A stretch of DNA of 52,314 bases from Pseudomonas baetica (GCF_019733355.1 NZ_JAIHLQ010000044.1:1-52314); one strand, 5' to 3'. Numbered from the stretch's first letter, positions 41,929 to 50,909 are shown. Notes: generated by a model from the sequence alone, not told the origin. Made by a program: numbers and translations.

Positions 41929-43222
41929 ATGACAGCCTCAATCCCACACGGCGGCTCGCGGGCCGGCGCCATTTTCCGGGTGACCTCGGGCAACTTCCTC
42001 GAACAGTTCGACTTCTTTCTGTTCGGTTTCTACGCCACCCAGATCGCGGCGGTGTTCTTTCCGGCGAGCAGTGAATTCGCCTCTCTGATGATGACCTTTG
42101 CGGTGTTCGGCGCAGGCTTTTTGATGCGCCCACTGGGGGCCATCGTGCTCGGTGCGTACATCGATGACGTCGGTCGTCGCAAAGGGTTGATCGTTACGCT
42201 ATCGATCATGGCCAGCGGCACGATATTGATCGTGCTGGTGCCCGGATACGAAACCATTGGCCTGTTCGCCCCCGCACTGGTGTTGATCGGACGGCTGCTG
42301 CAAGGCTTCTCGGCCGGTGCCGAATTGGGCGGGGTTTCGGTTTATTTGTCCGAAATCGCCACGCTCGGTCGCAAAGGCTTTTTCACCGCTTGGCAGTCGG
42401 CCAGCCAGCAAGTGGCAATCATCGTTGCCGCCGCGCTGGGCTACGCGCTGAACGCGTGGATGGCGCCGGACGTGATTGCCGATTGGGGCTGGCGCATTCC
42501 GTTTTTAGTGGGCTGCATGATCGTGCCGTTCATCTTTGTGCTGCGCCGTAACCTGGCGGAAACCGAAGCGTTTGCGGCGCGCAAACACCGCCCTAGCATG
42601 AAAGAAGTGTTCCGCACTCTCGGCCAAAACTGGGGCGTAGTGCTCGGTGGGATGCTGATGGTCGCCCTGACCACCACCGCGTTCTATCTGATCACGGTGT
42701 ACGCGCCGTACTTTCGGCAAAACCGTGCTGCACCTGAGCACCTCCGACGCACTGTTGGTGACCTTGCTGGTGGGCGTGTCGAACTTCTTCTGGTTGCCGA
42801 TTGGCGGCATGCTGTCCGACCGCATTGGCCGTCGCCCGTTGCTGATCGCCATGTCGCTGCTGGCGCTGGCCACGACTTATCCGGCGCTGTCCTACCTGGT
42901 GCAGGCACCGAGTTTCAGCCACATGTTGCTGTCGCTGTTGTGGCTGTCGTTTATCTACGGGATGTACAACGGCGCCATGATTCCAGCCCTCACCGAGATC
43001 ATGCCCGTGGAGGTGCGCGTCGCCGGTTTCTCGCTCGCCTACAGCCTGGCCACCGCGATTTTTGGCGGTTTCACCCCAGCGATGTCCACCTTCCTGATCC
43101 AGTACACCGGCGACAAAGCCGCGCCGGGTTACTGGATGAGCATCGGTGCACTGTGCGCGTTGTGCGCCACCCTCTATCTGTATCGCCGCGCCGGCGGCCG
43201 TCTGCAACCTGCCGTTGCTTAA
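41929..43222 (+). pseudogene. tcuC: MFS citrate/tricarballylate:H+ symporter (TcuC-like), frameshifted
   Basis: Major facilitator protein of the metabolite:H+ symporter subfamily. The first part (41929 to about 42714) reads MTASIPHGGSRAGAIFRVTS then FLEQFDFFLFGFYATQIAAV, through to LITVYAPYF. The frame then shifts: the continuation GKTVLHLSTSDALLVTLLVG to the stop at 43222 is in the next frame. An extra T in TTT at 42712-42714 explains it, since removing one base restores a full protein of about 430 aa. Otherwise both halves are well kept (GGMLSDRIGRRPLL loop intact), so this is either a recent mutation or a sequencing error. GGAG lies 9 nt before the ATG. Confidence 0.82.
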
Positions 43223-43235
43223 GGAACGTATCGCC

Positions 43236-44003
43236 ATGAAAAAACTGTTCAACCTGACTGTCCTCGCCCTCCTCGCTTTCAGCGCACTGGCACACGCCGA
43301 AGAGGTACGGGTGATGACCTCGGGCGGCTTCACCGCCGCCTACAAAATCCTCGGGCCAAAATTTGCCGCCGCGACGGGCAACACGCTCGACACCACCCTT
43401 GGCCCGTCGATGGGCAAGTCCCCGGAAGCGATCCCTAATCGCCTGGCGCGCGGCGAACAGGCCGACGTGGTGATCATGGTCGGCTACGCGCTCGACGACT
43501 TGATCAAACAGGGCAAAGTCGACCCGGCCTCACGCGTTGAACTGGCGGATTCGCGGATCGGCCTGGCGGTGCGCCAAGGCGCGCCGAAACCGGACATCAG
43601 CAGCGTCGAAGGCCTGAAGAAAACCCTGCTCGACGCACAATCGGTGGCCTACTCCGACAGCGCCAGCGGTGTATACATCGAGCAGCAGTTGTTCAAGAAA
43701 CTGGGCATCGAAGATCAACTGAAACCAAAAGCGAAGATGATCACGAAAATCCCCGTGGGCTCGGTCGTTGCCACGGGCGATTATCAGTTGGGCTTTCAGC
43801 AGGTCAGCGAGTTGCTGCCGGTGCCGGGGGTGAGTTTTGTGGCAAAGATTCCTGAGTCGGTGCAGTCGGTCACGCGGTTTGCTGCCGGGATTCCAGTTGG
43901 CGCACAGCATCCGCAAGAAGCCAAGGCGCTACTCGCCTACCTCGCTGCACCGGCCGCCCAGGCTGACGTGCAGGCCACCGGGATGGATTCGGTCAAGCCT
44001 TGA
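43236..44003 (+). CDS. ModA-like periplasmic substrate-binding protein
   Basis: A 255-aa extracytoplasmic binding protein with a signal peptide of about 21 residues (LLAFSALAHA). The fold resembles the molybdate-binding ModA class (RVMTSGGFTAAYKILGPKF then PNRLARGEQADVVIMVGYAL). No modB/modC genes are adjacent, so molybdate is not implied. It begins 13 nt after the transporter stop with AAGGA 10 nt upstream, so it belongs to the same operon as the broken symporter. Confidence 0.8.
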   Translation: MKKLFNLTVLALLAFSALAHAEEVRVMTSGGFTAAYKILGPKFAAATGNTLDTTLGPSMGKSPEAIPNRLARGEQADVVIMVGYALDDLIKQGKVDPASRVELADSRIGLAVRQGAPKPDISSVEGLKKTLLDAQSVAYSDSASGVYIEQQLFKKLGIEDQLKPKAKMITKIPVGSVVATGDYQLGFQQVSELLPVPGVSFVAKIPESVQSVTRFAAGIPVGAQHPQEAKALLAYLAAPAAQADVQATGMDSVKP

Positions 44004-44907
44004 TCGTTGGCGGCTGGACTTTCATTTCCACCACCAGCCGCTCCAGTTCCAACGCCGCCGGGGTCAATGTGCGACCCCGGCGCTTGAGGATACCGACACT
44101 GCGCATCACTTGCGGGTCGGTCAATGGCACCCGCGTCAGGATCGGATGATCCGGCCCCGGAAGCGCCATCATCGGTACCGCCGCCACACCTAGACCGGCC
44201 TCCACCAGACCAATCATTGTCGTCACATGCCGGGTTTCGCAGATGCTTTGGCGCTGCGGCACCACACCGCTCAACGCCTGATCGAGCAGAAAACGATTGC
44301 CGGACGTCTTGTCCAGCGAGATGTAGTCCTGCTGATAGAACTCATCCCACGTCACGCTGTTGCGTCCGGCCAACGGATGATCACGCCGGCAGGCAACCAC
44401 ATAGCACTCCTGCACAAGCGGTTCAAAATCGACTTTGGCATCCTGTGTGCCCATAAAACTCAAACCGAAATCCGCCTCGCCGTTGACCACTGCGCTGAGG
44501 ACGTCGTGAGCGCTGGAATCGAGCACTTTGACTTTGATCCGCGGGAACTGCTGGTGATAACGGGCAACCACCCGCGGCATGAAGTAGTAAGCGGCGGACG
44601 GCACGCAGGCGACAGTGACATGGCCCAATCGGGTCGAGGCAACTTCGCTGATCCCCAGCAACGCCACGTCGAGATCATCCAGCAAACGCTCGACACTGGG
44701 CATGAAACCGCGCCCGGCCTGGGTCAGGCTGACTTTTCGGGTGGTGCGTTCGAACAGCTTTACGCCAAGCGCGTCTTCGAGTTTTTCGATGCGCCGGCTC
44801 AGCGCCGGTTGCGACAGACGTACGGTGTCGGCGGCCTTGCGGAAACTGCCCTGTTCGACCACGGCGCGAAAGGCTTGCAAGTCGTTGAGATCGAAGTTGA
44901 TGGCCAT
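43993..44907 (-). CDS. LysR family transcriptional regulator
   Basis: A 304-aa LysR regulator: N-terminal helix-turn-helix (about residues 8-66, GSFRKAADTVRLSQPALSRR) and a type-2 periplasmic-binding-like effector domain. It faces the ModA-like gene and overlaps it by 11 nt. Control of the citrate-type transporter operon is possible but not shown. Confidence 0.88.
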   Translation of the reverse strand: MAINFDLNDLQAFRAVVEQGSFRKAADTVRLSQPALSRRIEKLEDALGVKLFERTTRKVSLTQAGRGFMPSVERLLDDLDVALLGISEVASTRLGHVTVACVPSAAYYFMPRVVARYHQQFPRIKVKVLDSSAHDVLSAVVNGEADFGLSFMGTQDAKVDFEPLVQECYVVACRRDHPLAGRNSVTWDEFYQQDYISLDKTSGNRFLLDQALSGVVPQRQSICETRHVTTMIGLVEAGLGVAAVPMMALPGPDHPILTRVPLTDPQVMRSVGILKRRGRTLTPAALELERLVVEMKVQPPTIKA

Positions 44908-44989
44908 GGCAGGACTCGGCGGATTGATTCACAAAGATTATTAATGTAACCAATTGATGCAAATTATTACAGGCTTCACGAAGATCTCG

Positions 44990-45081
44990 CCGCGGGAGCG
45001 GGCTTGCTCGCGAAGGTGATGTGTCAGGTGACATCTATTTCAACCGACCCGCCGCATTCGCGAGCAAGCCCGCTCCCACAG
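44990..45081. repeat. REPIN
   Basis: Two well-kept opposed arms (GCGGGAGCGGGCTTGCTCGC and TTCGCGAGCAAGCCCGCTCC), with an inverted repeat TGTCAGGTGACA in the spacer, between the LysR and Kef-type genes. Confidence 0.9.
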
Positions 45082-45158
45082 TGGATCTTCAGTGGATTGG
45101 AGGTCTGCCTAGACCTTATCCTTGTCGCCCCCGCCGTACCGCTGTCAGGAGTCAATCA

Positions 45159-46967
45159 ATGCCCCATGAAGGCAATCTGTTGCAAGCCGCTGTCGTGTTT
45201 CTGTTCGCGGCCGTACTCACCGTGCCACTGGCCAAGCGCCTGCAACTGGGCGCGGTGATCGGTTATCTGCTTGCCGGGGTGATCATCGGCCCGTCGGTGC
45301 TGGGCCTGATCGGCAATCCGCAAAGCGTTGCGCATATCTCGGAACTGGGCGTGGTGTTGCTCCTATTCATCATCGGCCTTGAGTTGTCGCCACGACGGTT
45401 GTGGGTGATGCGCAAATCGGTGTTCGGCGTTGGTCTGGCGCAGGTGCTGCTGACCGCCTCGGTAATCGGCGTACTGGCGCTCTCGGTCTTCGGCCAACCG
45501 CTCAACAGCGCGATTGTGCTGGGCCTTGGCCTCGCGCTGTCGTCCACCGCGTTCGGCCTGCAAAGCCTTGCTGAACGCAAGGAACTGACCAGCCCTCACG
45601 GGCGCTTGGCGTTTGCGATTTTGCTGTTTCAGGACATCGCCGCGATCCCGTTGATTGCGCTGGTGCCCATGCTCGCCGGCAGCGCTGAGAACACCAGTAG
45701 CGCCGAAAGTCTGAATCACGCGTTACAGGTACTCGGCGGGATCGCTGTGGTGGTGGTGGGCGGGCGCTATCTGCTGCGTCCGGTGTTCCGAGTGGTGGCG
45801 AAAACCGGCTTGCCGGAGGTGTCCACCGCCACGGCATTGCTGGTGGTGATCGGCACGGCGTGGTTGATGGATCTGGTCGGTGTGTCGATGGCGTTGGGGG
45901 CATTTCTTGCCGGTCTGCTGCTGGCGGATTCGGAGTATCGCCATGAGCTGGAAGCGCAGATCGAACCGTTCAAAGGCCTGCTGCTCGGGCTGTTTTTCAT
46001 CAGTGTGGGCATGGGCGCCAACCTTAGCCTGCTGCTGAATGCGCCATTCACGGTATTGGGGCTGACGCTGCTGCTGATCGGCCTGAAGCTGCCGTTGCTG
46101 TTTGTGGTGGGGCGTCTGGCGGGTGGGTTGAATAGAGTCAGTGCCATTCGCCTCGGTATCGTCCTGGCTGCCGGAGGGGAGTTCGCCTTTGTGGTGTTCA
46201 AGATCGGCCGCGATCAGGGCCTGTTCGAGCCGCGCCTTTACGACTTGCTGGTGCTGACCATCACCCTGTCGATGGCGGTGACGCCGTTGCTGCTGTTGGT
46301 CTGCGCACGACTGGTCAGCCCCAAAGTGCAACCGGTGGAGGTGCCGGAAAAATTCCGTGAAATCCAAACCGATGCACCGCGCGTGGTGATTGCGGGCATG
46401 GGCCGGATGGGCCAGATCGTGGCGCGGATTCTGCGGGCACAGAACATCAAGTTCGTGGCATTGGACACCTCGGTGGAAACCATCGAACTGTCGCGCAGTT
46501 TCGGTGGCGTGCCGGTGTTTTATGGCGACCCGATGCGCCCGGAAATCCTCAACGCCGCCAAGGTCGGCGAGGCGGAATATTTTGTGATTGCCACGGATGA
46601 TCCGGACACCAACATCAAGACCGCGGAGATCGTGCGCAAGCTCTACCCGCACATGAAGATCATCGCCCGGGCGCGTAACCGTCAGCATGTGCACCGCTTG
46701 GTGGATATCGGCGCTGAAGCGATTCGAGAGACGTACTATTCGAGCCTGGAAATGAGCCGGCGCACGTTGGTCGGTCTTGGGCTGACACACGCTCAGGCCG
46801 ATGCGCGGATCAAGCGCTTCAAGCACCACGACGAACAGGTGCTGGAGGCGCAACACGCGGTCTACGACGACGCGGCCAAAGTCCTGCAAACCGCCCAGGA
46901 AGCCCGGGCAGAACTGGCGCGTTTGTTTGAGTCGGATCAGTTGGAAGAGGAATCGCGCCAGGCCTGA
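45159..46967 (+). CDS. kefB: Kef-type monovalent cation:proton antiporter (CPA2 family)
   Basis: A 602-aa antiporter. The N-terminal about 380 residues form a twelve- to thirteen-segment Na+/H+ exchanger-type membrane domain (GLELSPRRLWVMRKSVFG; LAFAILLFQDIAAIPL). A cytoplasmic TrkA-N (RCK) domain follows with the NAD loop VVIAGMGRMGQIVARIL, about residue 410. It resembles KefB/KefC, the K+ efflux systems gated by glutathione adducts. The ATG at 45159 has AGGAG 7 nt upstream. No KefF/KefG ancillary gene is adjacent. Confidence 0.88.
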   Translation: MPHEGNLLQAAVVFLFAAVLTVPLAKRLQLGAVIGYLLAGVIIGPSVLGLIGNPQSVAHISELGVVLLLFIIGLELSPRRLWVMRKSVFGVGLAQVLLTASVIGVLALSVFGQPLNSAIVLGLGLALSSTAFGLQSLAERKELTSPHGRLAFAILLFQDIAAIPLIALVPMLAGSAENTSSAESLNHALQVLGGIAVVVVGGRYLLRPVFRVVAKTGLPEVSTATALLVVIGTAWLMDLVGVSMALGAFLAGLLLADSEYRHELEAQIEPFKGLLLGLFFISVGMGANLSLLLNAPFTVLGLTLLLIGLKLPLLFVVGRLAGGLNRVSAIRLGIVLAAGGEFAFVVFKIGRDQGLFEPRLYDLLVLTITLSMAVTPLLLLVCARLVSPKVQPVEVPEKFREIQTDAPRVVIAGMGRMGQIVARILRAQNIKFVALDTSVETIELSRSFGGVPVFYGDPMRPEILNAAKVGEAEYFVIATDDPDTNIKTAEIVRKLYPHMKIIARARNRQHVHRLVDIGAEAIRETYYSSLEMSRRTLVGLGLTHAQADARIKRFKHHDEQVLEAQHAVYDDAAKVLQTAQEARAELARLFESDQLEEESRQA

Positions 46968-46993
46968 GAATCAGGCGCCGCGCGGGCCGCCAT

Positions 46994-47078
46994 CGCGGAC
47001 AAGCCCGCTCCCACAGGGTTTCGCGTCGTGTACAGAATGCTGCTACGACTCGATCACTGTGGGAACTGGCTTGCTTAG
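46994..47078. repeat. REPIN, right arm worn
   Basis: A left arm (GGACAAGCCCGCTCCCACAG) and a worn right arm (CTGTGGGAACTGGCTTGCTT) lie between the convergent kefB-like and hcnC genes. Confidence 0.75.
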
Positions 47079-47079
47079 G

Positions 47080-48339
47080 TCAGGCCATCTCTAATTCGAG
47101 CGCTGGCTCGACCGGTGCCACTTCAAACCGATCCGCCAGAAACGGCGTGATGTCCAACGGCAATGGCTCATCGTTGACCAGTTTGTCCAGCAGTACACCG
47201 GTAATCGCCGAAGTCAGAATGCCGGTGCGGAAATGTCCGCAGGCATTCAGATAGCCCTCCACCCCGCGCATCGGCCCAAGGATCGGCAACTCATCCGGCG
47301 ACCCCGGACGCAACCCCGCCCAGGTGCGTTTGAGATTGACGTCCTTGATCTCCGGCAGGCAGCGCACCGCGCCCTGCACCAGCCCGGCGATTTCCGGGTA
47401 GGTGGTGGTGACATCGAAGCCTTTGTCTTCGGTGGTGCTACCGATCAGGATCTCGCCGTTGTCCTTTTGCGCCACATAGCAGTCACTGGTGGTCAGGCAA
47501 CCGTTGAGGATCTTCGGCATGCGCTCGGTCAGCAGAATCTGGCCTTTTACCGGCTTCACCGGGATGCGGATGCCGGTCGCCCACTCACTCAAATCCGCCG
47601 CCCAGGCGCCGCCCGCGTTGATCAGCGTCTTGCAGTGGAACACACCCGCCTCGGTCGTCTGCACGCCGGTCACGCGGGTGCCGTGGTGCAACACGCCTGT
47701 GACGTTGGTGTTGACGAAGATGTCGACGCCATTCTGCCGCGCGCCTTCCATGTAGGCATCGGCGAGGCGGAACGGGCTGACCTGGTGATCGCAGAGAAAC
47801 TCCAGCGCCCCGCGCGCTTCATGGCTGACGCTCGGTTCCGCTTCGCGCAGTGCGGCTTGATCAAGCCAGCGCACCTGATCGGCCAGATGCGCAATGCAGC
47901 CGACGATGTGTTCGGCGTAGAGCCGATCCTCGTCGTCATAAATCACGAATTTCAGGCCGGTCTTTTCGAACTTGAAATCCATGCCGTGGTTGTCCTTCAA
48001 CTCGCGGTGCAACGCCGGGTAAAGCGCGTTGGATTGCAAGGCGAAATCGAAGAACGATTCCGGCAGGATGTGCGGCGTGCTGGCGTCCACCGCCACCGCC
48101 GCGCCCTGGGTTTCGCGCTTGCGGTTGGCCGACATCATGCGGAAGAAAATCACCCCGCAGCCAAGCCCTACCGACTCACCGATGGCCCACAAACCGCCGG
48201 CCGAAGCGCGGGTCGCGTTGCCCGGACGCTTGGCATCGATCAGCGCGACCTTGAGGTTTTTGCGTTTGGACAATTGATAGGCGCAGGACGCCCCGATTAC
48301 GCCGCCACCCGCAATGACCACGTCATAGAACTTACTCAT
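47080..48339 (-). CDS. hcnC: Hydrogen cyanide synthase subunit HcnC
   Basis: Membrane-associated FAD oxidase subunit of hydrogen cyanide synthase, which oxidises glycine to HCN and CO2. The 419-aa protein is a D-amino-acid-oxidase-like (DAO family) flavoprotein with the FAD loop VVIAGGGVIGASCAYQLSKR and a C-terminal CGHFRTGILTSAITG. It agrees with CHA0 HcnC as I remember it (DAKRPGNATRASAGGLWAIG). It begins inside the end of hcnB (8-nt overlap). The HcnABC order, together with the RsmE-type site, separates it from opine or hydroxyproline oxidases of similar build. Confidence 0.95.
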   Translation of the reverse strand: MSKFYDVVIAGGGVIGASCAYQLSKRKNLKVALIDAKRPGNATRASAGGLWAIGESVGLGCGVIFFRMMSANRKRETQGAAVAVDASTPHILPESFFDFALQSNALYPALHRELKDNHGMDFKFEKTGLKFVIYDDEDRLYAEHIVGCIAHLADQVRWLDQAALREAEPSVSHEARGALEFLCDHQVSPFRLADAYMEGARQNGVDIFVNTNVTGVLHHGTRVTGVQTTEAGVFHCKTLINAGGAWAADLSEWATGIRIPVKPVKGQILLTERMPKILNGCLTTSDCYVAQKDNGEILIGSTTEDKGFDVTTTYPEIAGLVQGAVRCLPEIKDVNLKRTWAGLRPGSPDELPILGPMRGVEGYLNACGHFRTGILTSAITGVLLDKLVNDEPLPLDITPFLADRFEVAPVEPALELEMA

Positions 48340-49741
48340 GGGAAGCGGCCTCCGTGCCGATATTCTGAAACGCGGAAAAAGGGATCGGATCAATCGGGAA
48401 GCGCGGGCGCAGCCAACCGACGTCCTTGCGCCCGGTGGCCTGGCGCAGTCTGTCACTGCAATAGCCGACGCACATGCGCCCCTGGCAATCGCCCATGCTT
48501 ACGCGGGTACGCATTTTCAGGCTGGCGATGTCTTGAACACCCTGCTCCAGCGCACGATCAATGTCGGCACGGGTGGCGTGCTCGCAACGGCAGATCACCG
48601 TGTCTGGAGCCGGTAGCGCGGTCTGGCCGACGCCTCGTTCGGTATAACGATCCACCGCCGCACGGAAACGCACGATGGCTTTGAGTTTGCCCAGATAACG
48701 ATCACGGCGAACGCGGGCCAGTTCCTCGTCGAGAACACCGCGTTGCAGCAGGATCGACGTCGCGGCGATCTTGCCGGCGAGCATTGCCGCTTCACCACCG
48801 CGAATGCCGCCCATGTCGCCGGCCAGATGCACATGAGGTTCGTTGCTTTGCTGCCAGATGTTCGCGTTGGCGCGCAGGTAACCGTCGTCGCTAAAGCCGT
48901 GATCCAGGCCCATTTGCTGGCTGAGTTGGGTGCGAGGAATGAATCCGTAGCCGACCGCCAGGGTCTTGGCTTCAAAGCGCTCGACGCGGGACATGTCCGG
49001 TTCCCAAGTGGCCGAGTACGGGGCGACGCTGACGCTTTTCAGTTCGCCCTCGCCGTGGGCTTCGACCACGCCCCAACCGTAATTCATCGCGATGCCGTGC
49101 AGTTTCAGGTAAGCGAGCATGCTCAAGCCGTCGAGGAACAGTTGCGGCTTGTTCAGCAGCGCCAGGCTCTCGCGGGCGATCTTGCCGAATGCACAGGCCT
49201 CATACACCCCCGCGACCTTCACGCCAGAAGCGTGCAACTGAGTCGCCACCAGCGGCAGCAACGGCCCGGTGCCGGCGATTACCACCGGCCCCTGCGGCTT
49301 GACCACGCCACTCTTGATTTGCAGTTGCAGACCGCCAAGCATGATCACCCCCGGCAGCGTCCAACCGGGAAACGGCACGCTGCGTTCATGGCAACCCGCA
49401 GCGAGCAGCAATTGCGGGTAGTGGATCTCGTGCAGTTGCTCGTCGCCATCCAGCACTACCAGTGCACGGGTGCCCTCGGCGCCGACCACACGATGGTTAA
49501 GGCGCACGTCGATCAGGCCGGCTTGCTCCTGGAAGTCGCCGTGCAGTTTGCCCAACGCTTCAGCGTAACGCGGCCCCAGATAATCCAGTTGCACGCCATC
49601 ACGCAGCGGGCCGCGATAGACCACACCGCCCAGGCGCGAAGCTTCTTCGAGCAACGTGCAGCGCACCCCGTGGCGCGCCAGTTCGATGGCCGCTGCCATT
49701 CCCGCCGGCCCACCGCCGACGATGACCGGTTGCAGGCTCAT
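48332..49741 (-). CDS. hcnB: Hydrogen cyanide synthase subunit HcnB
   Basis: A 469-aa FAD/NAD-linked subunit of HCN synthase. The FAD loop is VIVGGGPAGMAAAIELARHG at the N-terminus. The C-terminal [2Fe-2S] BFD-like domain has CRCEHATRADI then GDCQGRMCVGYC, near residues 385-430. It overlaps hcnA by 4 nt (ATGA) and hcnC by 8 nt, so the three are translationally coupled. Confidence 0.95.
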   Translation of the reverse strand: MSLQPVIVGGGPAGMAAAIELARHGVRCTLLEEASRLGGVVYRGPLRDGVQLDYLGPRYAEALGKLHGDFQEQAGLIDVRLNHRVVGAEGTRALVVLDGDEQLHEIHYPQLLLAAGCHERSVPFPGWTLPGVIMLGGLQLQIKSGVVKPQGPVVIAGTGPLLPLVATQLHASGVKVAGVYEACAFGKIARESLALLNKPQLFLDGLSMLAYLKLHGIAMNYGWGVVEAHGEGELKSVSVAPYSATWEPDMSRVERFEAKTLAVGYGFIPRTQLSQQMGLDHGFSDDGYLRANANIWQQSNEPHVHLAGDMGGIRGGEAAMLAGKIAATSILLQRGVLDEELARVRRDRYLGKLKAIVRFRAAVDRYTERGVGQTALPAPDTVICRCEHATRADIDRALEQGVQDIASLKMRTRVSMGDCQGRMCVGYCSDRLRQATGRKDVGWLRPRFPIDPIPFSAFQNIGTEAASHE

Positions 49742-50052
49742 ACGACCTCCTGCCCGGCGATGCGGTTGACCTGGGTTTCGATCTGCATACCGTCACGCAC
49801 GACGGTCTGGCAGGCGCGGCGTTTGTGCCGGCCATTGATTTTCACCAGGCAGCACTGGCACACGCCCATGCCGCAGTAGGCGCCGGTGATCTGGTCATGA
49901 TCGTTGCGTGCAATCTGACGCACACCGAGGGATTGAATAACGCTGAGGACGGTTTCGCCGATGGCGGCGGAGATCGGTTGACCGTTGATGTGGACGGTCA
50001 TATCCGTCTGGGCCAAGGGCTGGATATCAAAGGTTCGTTCTAGGCAGTGCAT
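49738..50052 (-). CDS. hcnA: Hydrogen cyanide synthase subunit HcnA
   Basis: A 104-aa [2Fe-2S] subunit; the cluster cysteines are in GAYCGMGVCQCCLVKINGRH and the following RRACQT. The length equals that of known HcnA proteins. I chose ATG at 50052. The ATG at 50064 lies inside the Shine-Dalgarno/RsmE motif CACGGATG and is not a start in related hcnA leaders; a frame from 50124 is longer still but without family support. First gene of the operon, under ANR and GacA/RsmE-type control. Confidence 0.95.
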   Translation of the reverse strand: MHCLERTFDIQPLAQTDMTVHINGQPISAAIGETVLSVIQSLGVRQIARNDHDQITGAYCGMGVCQCCLVKINGRHKRRACQTVVRDGMQIETQVNRIAGQEVV

Positions 50053-50059
50053 TGCGGTG

Positions 50060-50071
50060 TTCATCCGTGAA
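50060..50071 (-). promoter_or_regulatory. RsmE/RsmA-binding ribosome site of hcnA
   Basis: On the minus strand, TTCACGGATGAA overlaps the ribosome site of hcnA and equals the motif known for RsmE binding of hcnA mRNA in P. protegens. The GGA is the Shine-Dalgarno core, exposed in a short stem-loop. Translational repression relieved by Gac/Rsm small RNAs is therefore expected. Confidence 0.88.
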
Positions 50072-50114
50072 GGTTCGGTTGAGGTTGTGTCAGCTCCTTG
50101 CTGCACTACACCTT

Positions 50115-50149
50115 GTCGACGCATTTTTTGCTGTGATTAGGGCGTCGAC
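50115..50149 (-). promoter_or_regulatory. 8-bp hairpin in the hcn leader
   Basis: GTCGACGC (50115-50122) and GCGTCGAC (50142-50149) form a perfect stem with a 19-nt A/T-rich loop, within the predicted transcribed leader of hcnA. Its role is unknown. Confidence 0.5.
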
Positions 50150-50224
50150 GCGGATACTTCGTCAGCACAGCGAGGTGCGCGACAAGCAATGTAGTTCATT
50201 CCTCAGCAAAGGCCTGGATCATTT

Positions 50225-50266
50225 AAGTTAGGCGAAATCGCCAGGAAAAACATTGATCCAGGCCAG
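50225..50266 (-). promoter_or_regulatory. hcn promoter: ANR box and -10 element
   Basis: On the minus strand, CTGGCCTGGATCAA (50266-50253) fits the FNR/ANR pattern TTG(A/G)-C/T-N4-ATCAA with one mismatch. TAACTT (50230-50225) lies 32 bp centre to centre downstream, matching an activator at -41.5. Transcription would start near 50217, giving a leader of about 165 nt with GGA motifs in GAGGAAT, CAAGGAG and CACGGATG. Confidence 0.7.
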
Positions 50267-50291
50267 TGAAAGCAGTCGGATTGTTCAACGA

Positions 50292-50840
50292 TCAGTTGGA
50301 GAAGACGAACTGCCCTTTGATCTTTTTCGCGCCGATGAACCCCAGGTCCGGAAACAGCAGAGTTTTCAGCCAGGCCGCGTAGCCCACTATCGCCAGGGTG
50401 ATGCCAACGCCGATCAGGGTAGACACCGGGTCTTCATCGAAGCCTTTGAACATGCGCGACAACTGGCTGATCGTCAGGATCACGTAGACGGTGTAAACCG
50501 CAGCAATGTTCTTGTAGAAGCCCCAGGCGAACAACAAGGGAATGCCGCCCGCCAACAGCATGACTATCAGGGCCATGCCCGCACTGACTTCATAAAACAG
50601 GAAGAACCCGGCAAAGGCGCCGATCAATGCCTGAATGCAGGTCAGCACCACCAGAATCGTGACCTTGAGTGAATGACGCTCTCTGAGAGCGGGGTCAGGC
50701 CGGCCGCCAATCCATGCAGCCAACACCCGATCCTTGACGTTCCCACCCGAGAGCGCCTTGAAGATTTCGGTTTTAGAGCGGCCAGCGTCGAGCATCTCGA
50801 CCAGTTGCCGCTTGATTTCCTTCTTGTCCAACGTGCTCAT
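50292..50840 (-). CDS. Four-segment membrane protein, unknown function
   Basis: A 182-aa protein: a soluble N-terminal stretch of about 55 residues that looks helix-turn-helix-like (KREIKRQLVEML-type, GRSKTEIFKALSGGNVKDRV), then four hydrophobic segments. No enzyme motif is visible. The Shine-Dalgarno-like AAGG directly abuts the ATG at 50840, so the true start is uncertain. I do not recognise a characterised homologue. Confidence 0.7.
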   Translation of the reverse strand: MSTLDKKEIKRQLVEMLDAGRSKTEIFKALSGGNVKDRVLAAWIGGRPDPALRERHSLKVTILVVLTCIQALIGAFAGFFLFYEVSAGMALIVMLLAGGIPLLFAWGFYKNIAAVYTVYVILTISQLSRMFKGFDEDPVSTLIGVGITLAIVGYAAWLKTLLFPDLGFIGAKKIKGQFVFSN

Positions 50841-50909
50841 CCTTAACTAACAGTGAAAGCGGCCAATCCACCTCCGCCGGCGATTCTCGCCGTTGGCCGT
50901 CCAGAAAGC

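Noticed and set aside
45723..46889. 388-codon frame on the minus strand rich in His and Gln
   Set aside because: Antisense to the Kef-type antiporter; composition is the mirror of membrane-protein codons.
50062..50064. ATG as start of hcnA
   Set aside because: This ATG is part of the GGATGAA Shine-Dalgarno/RsmE motif and has no ribosome site of its own.
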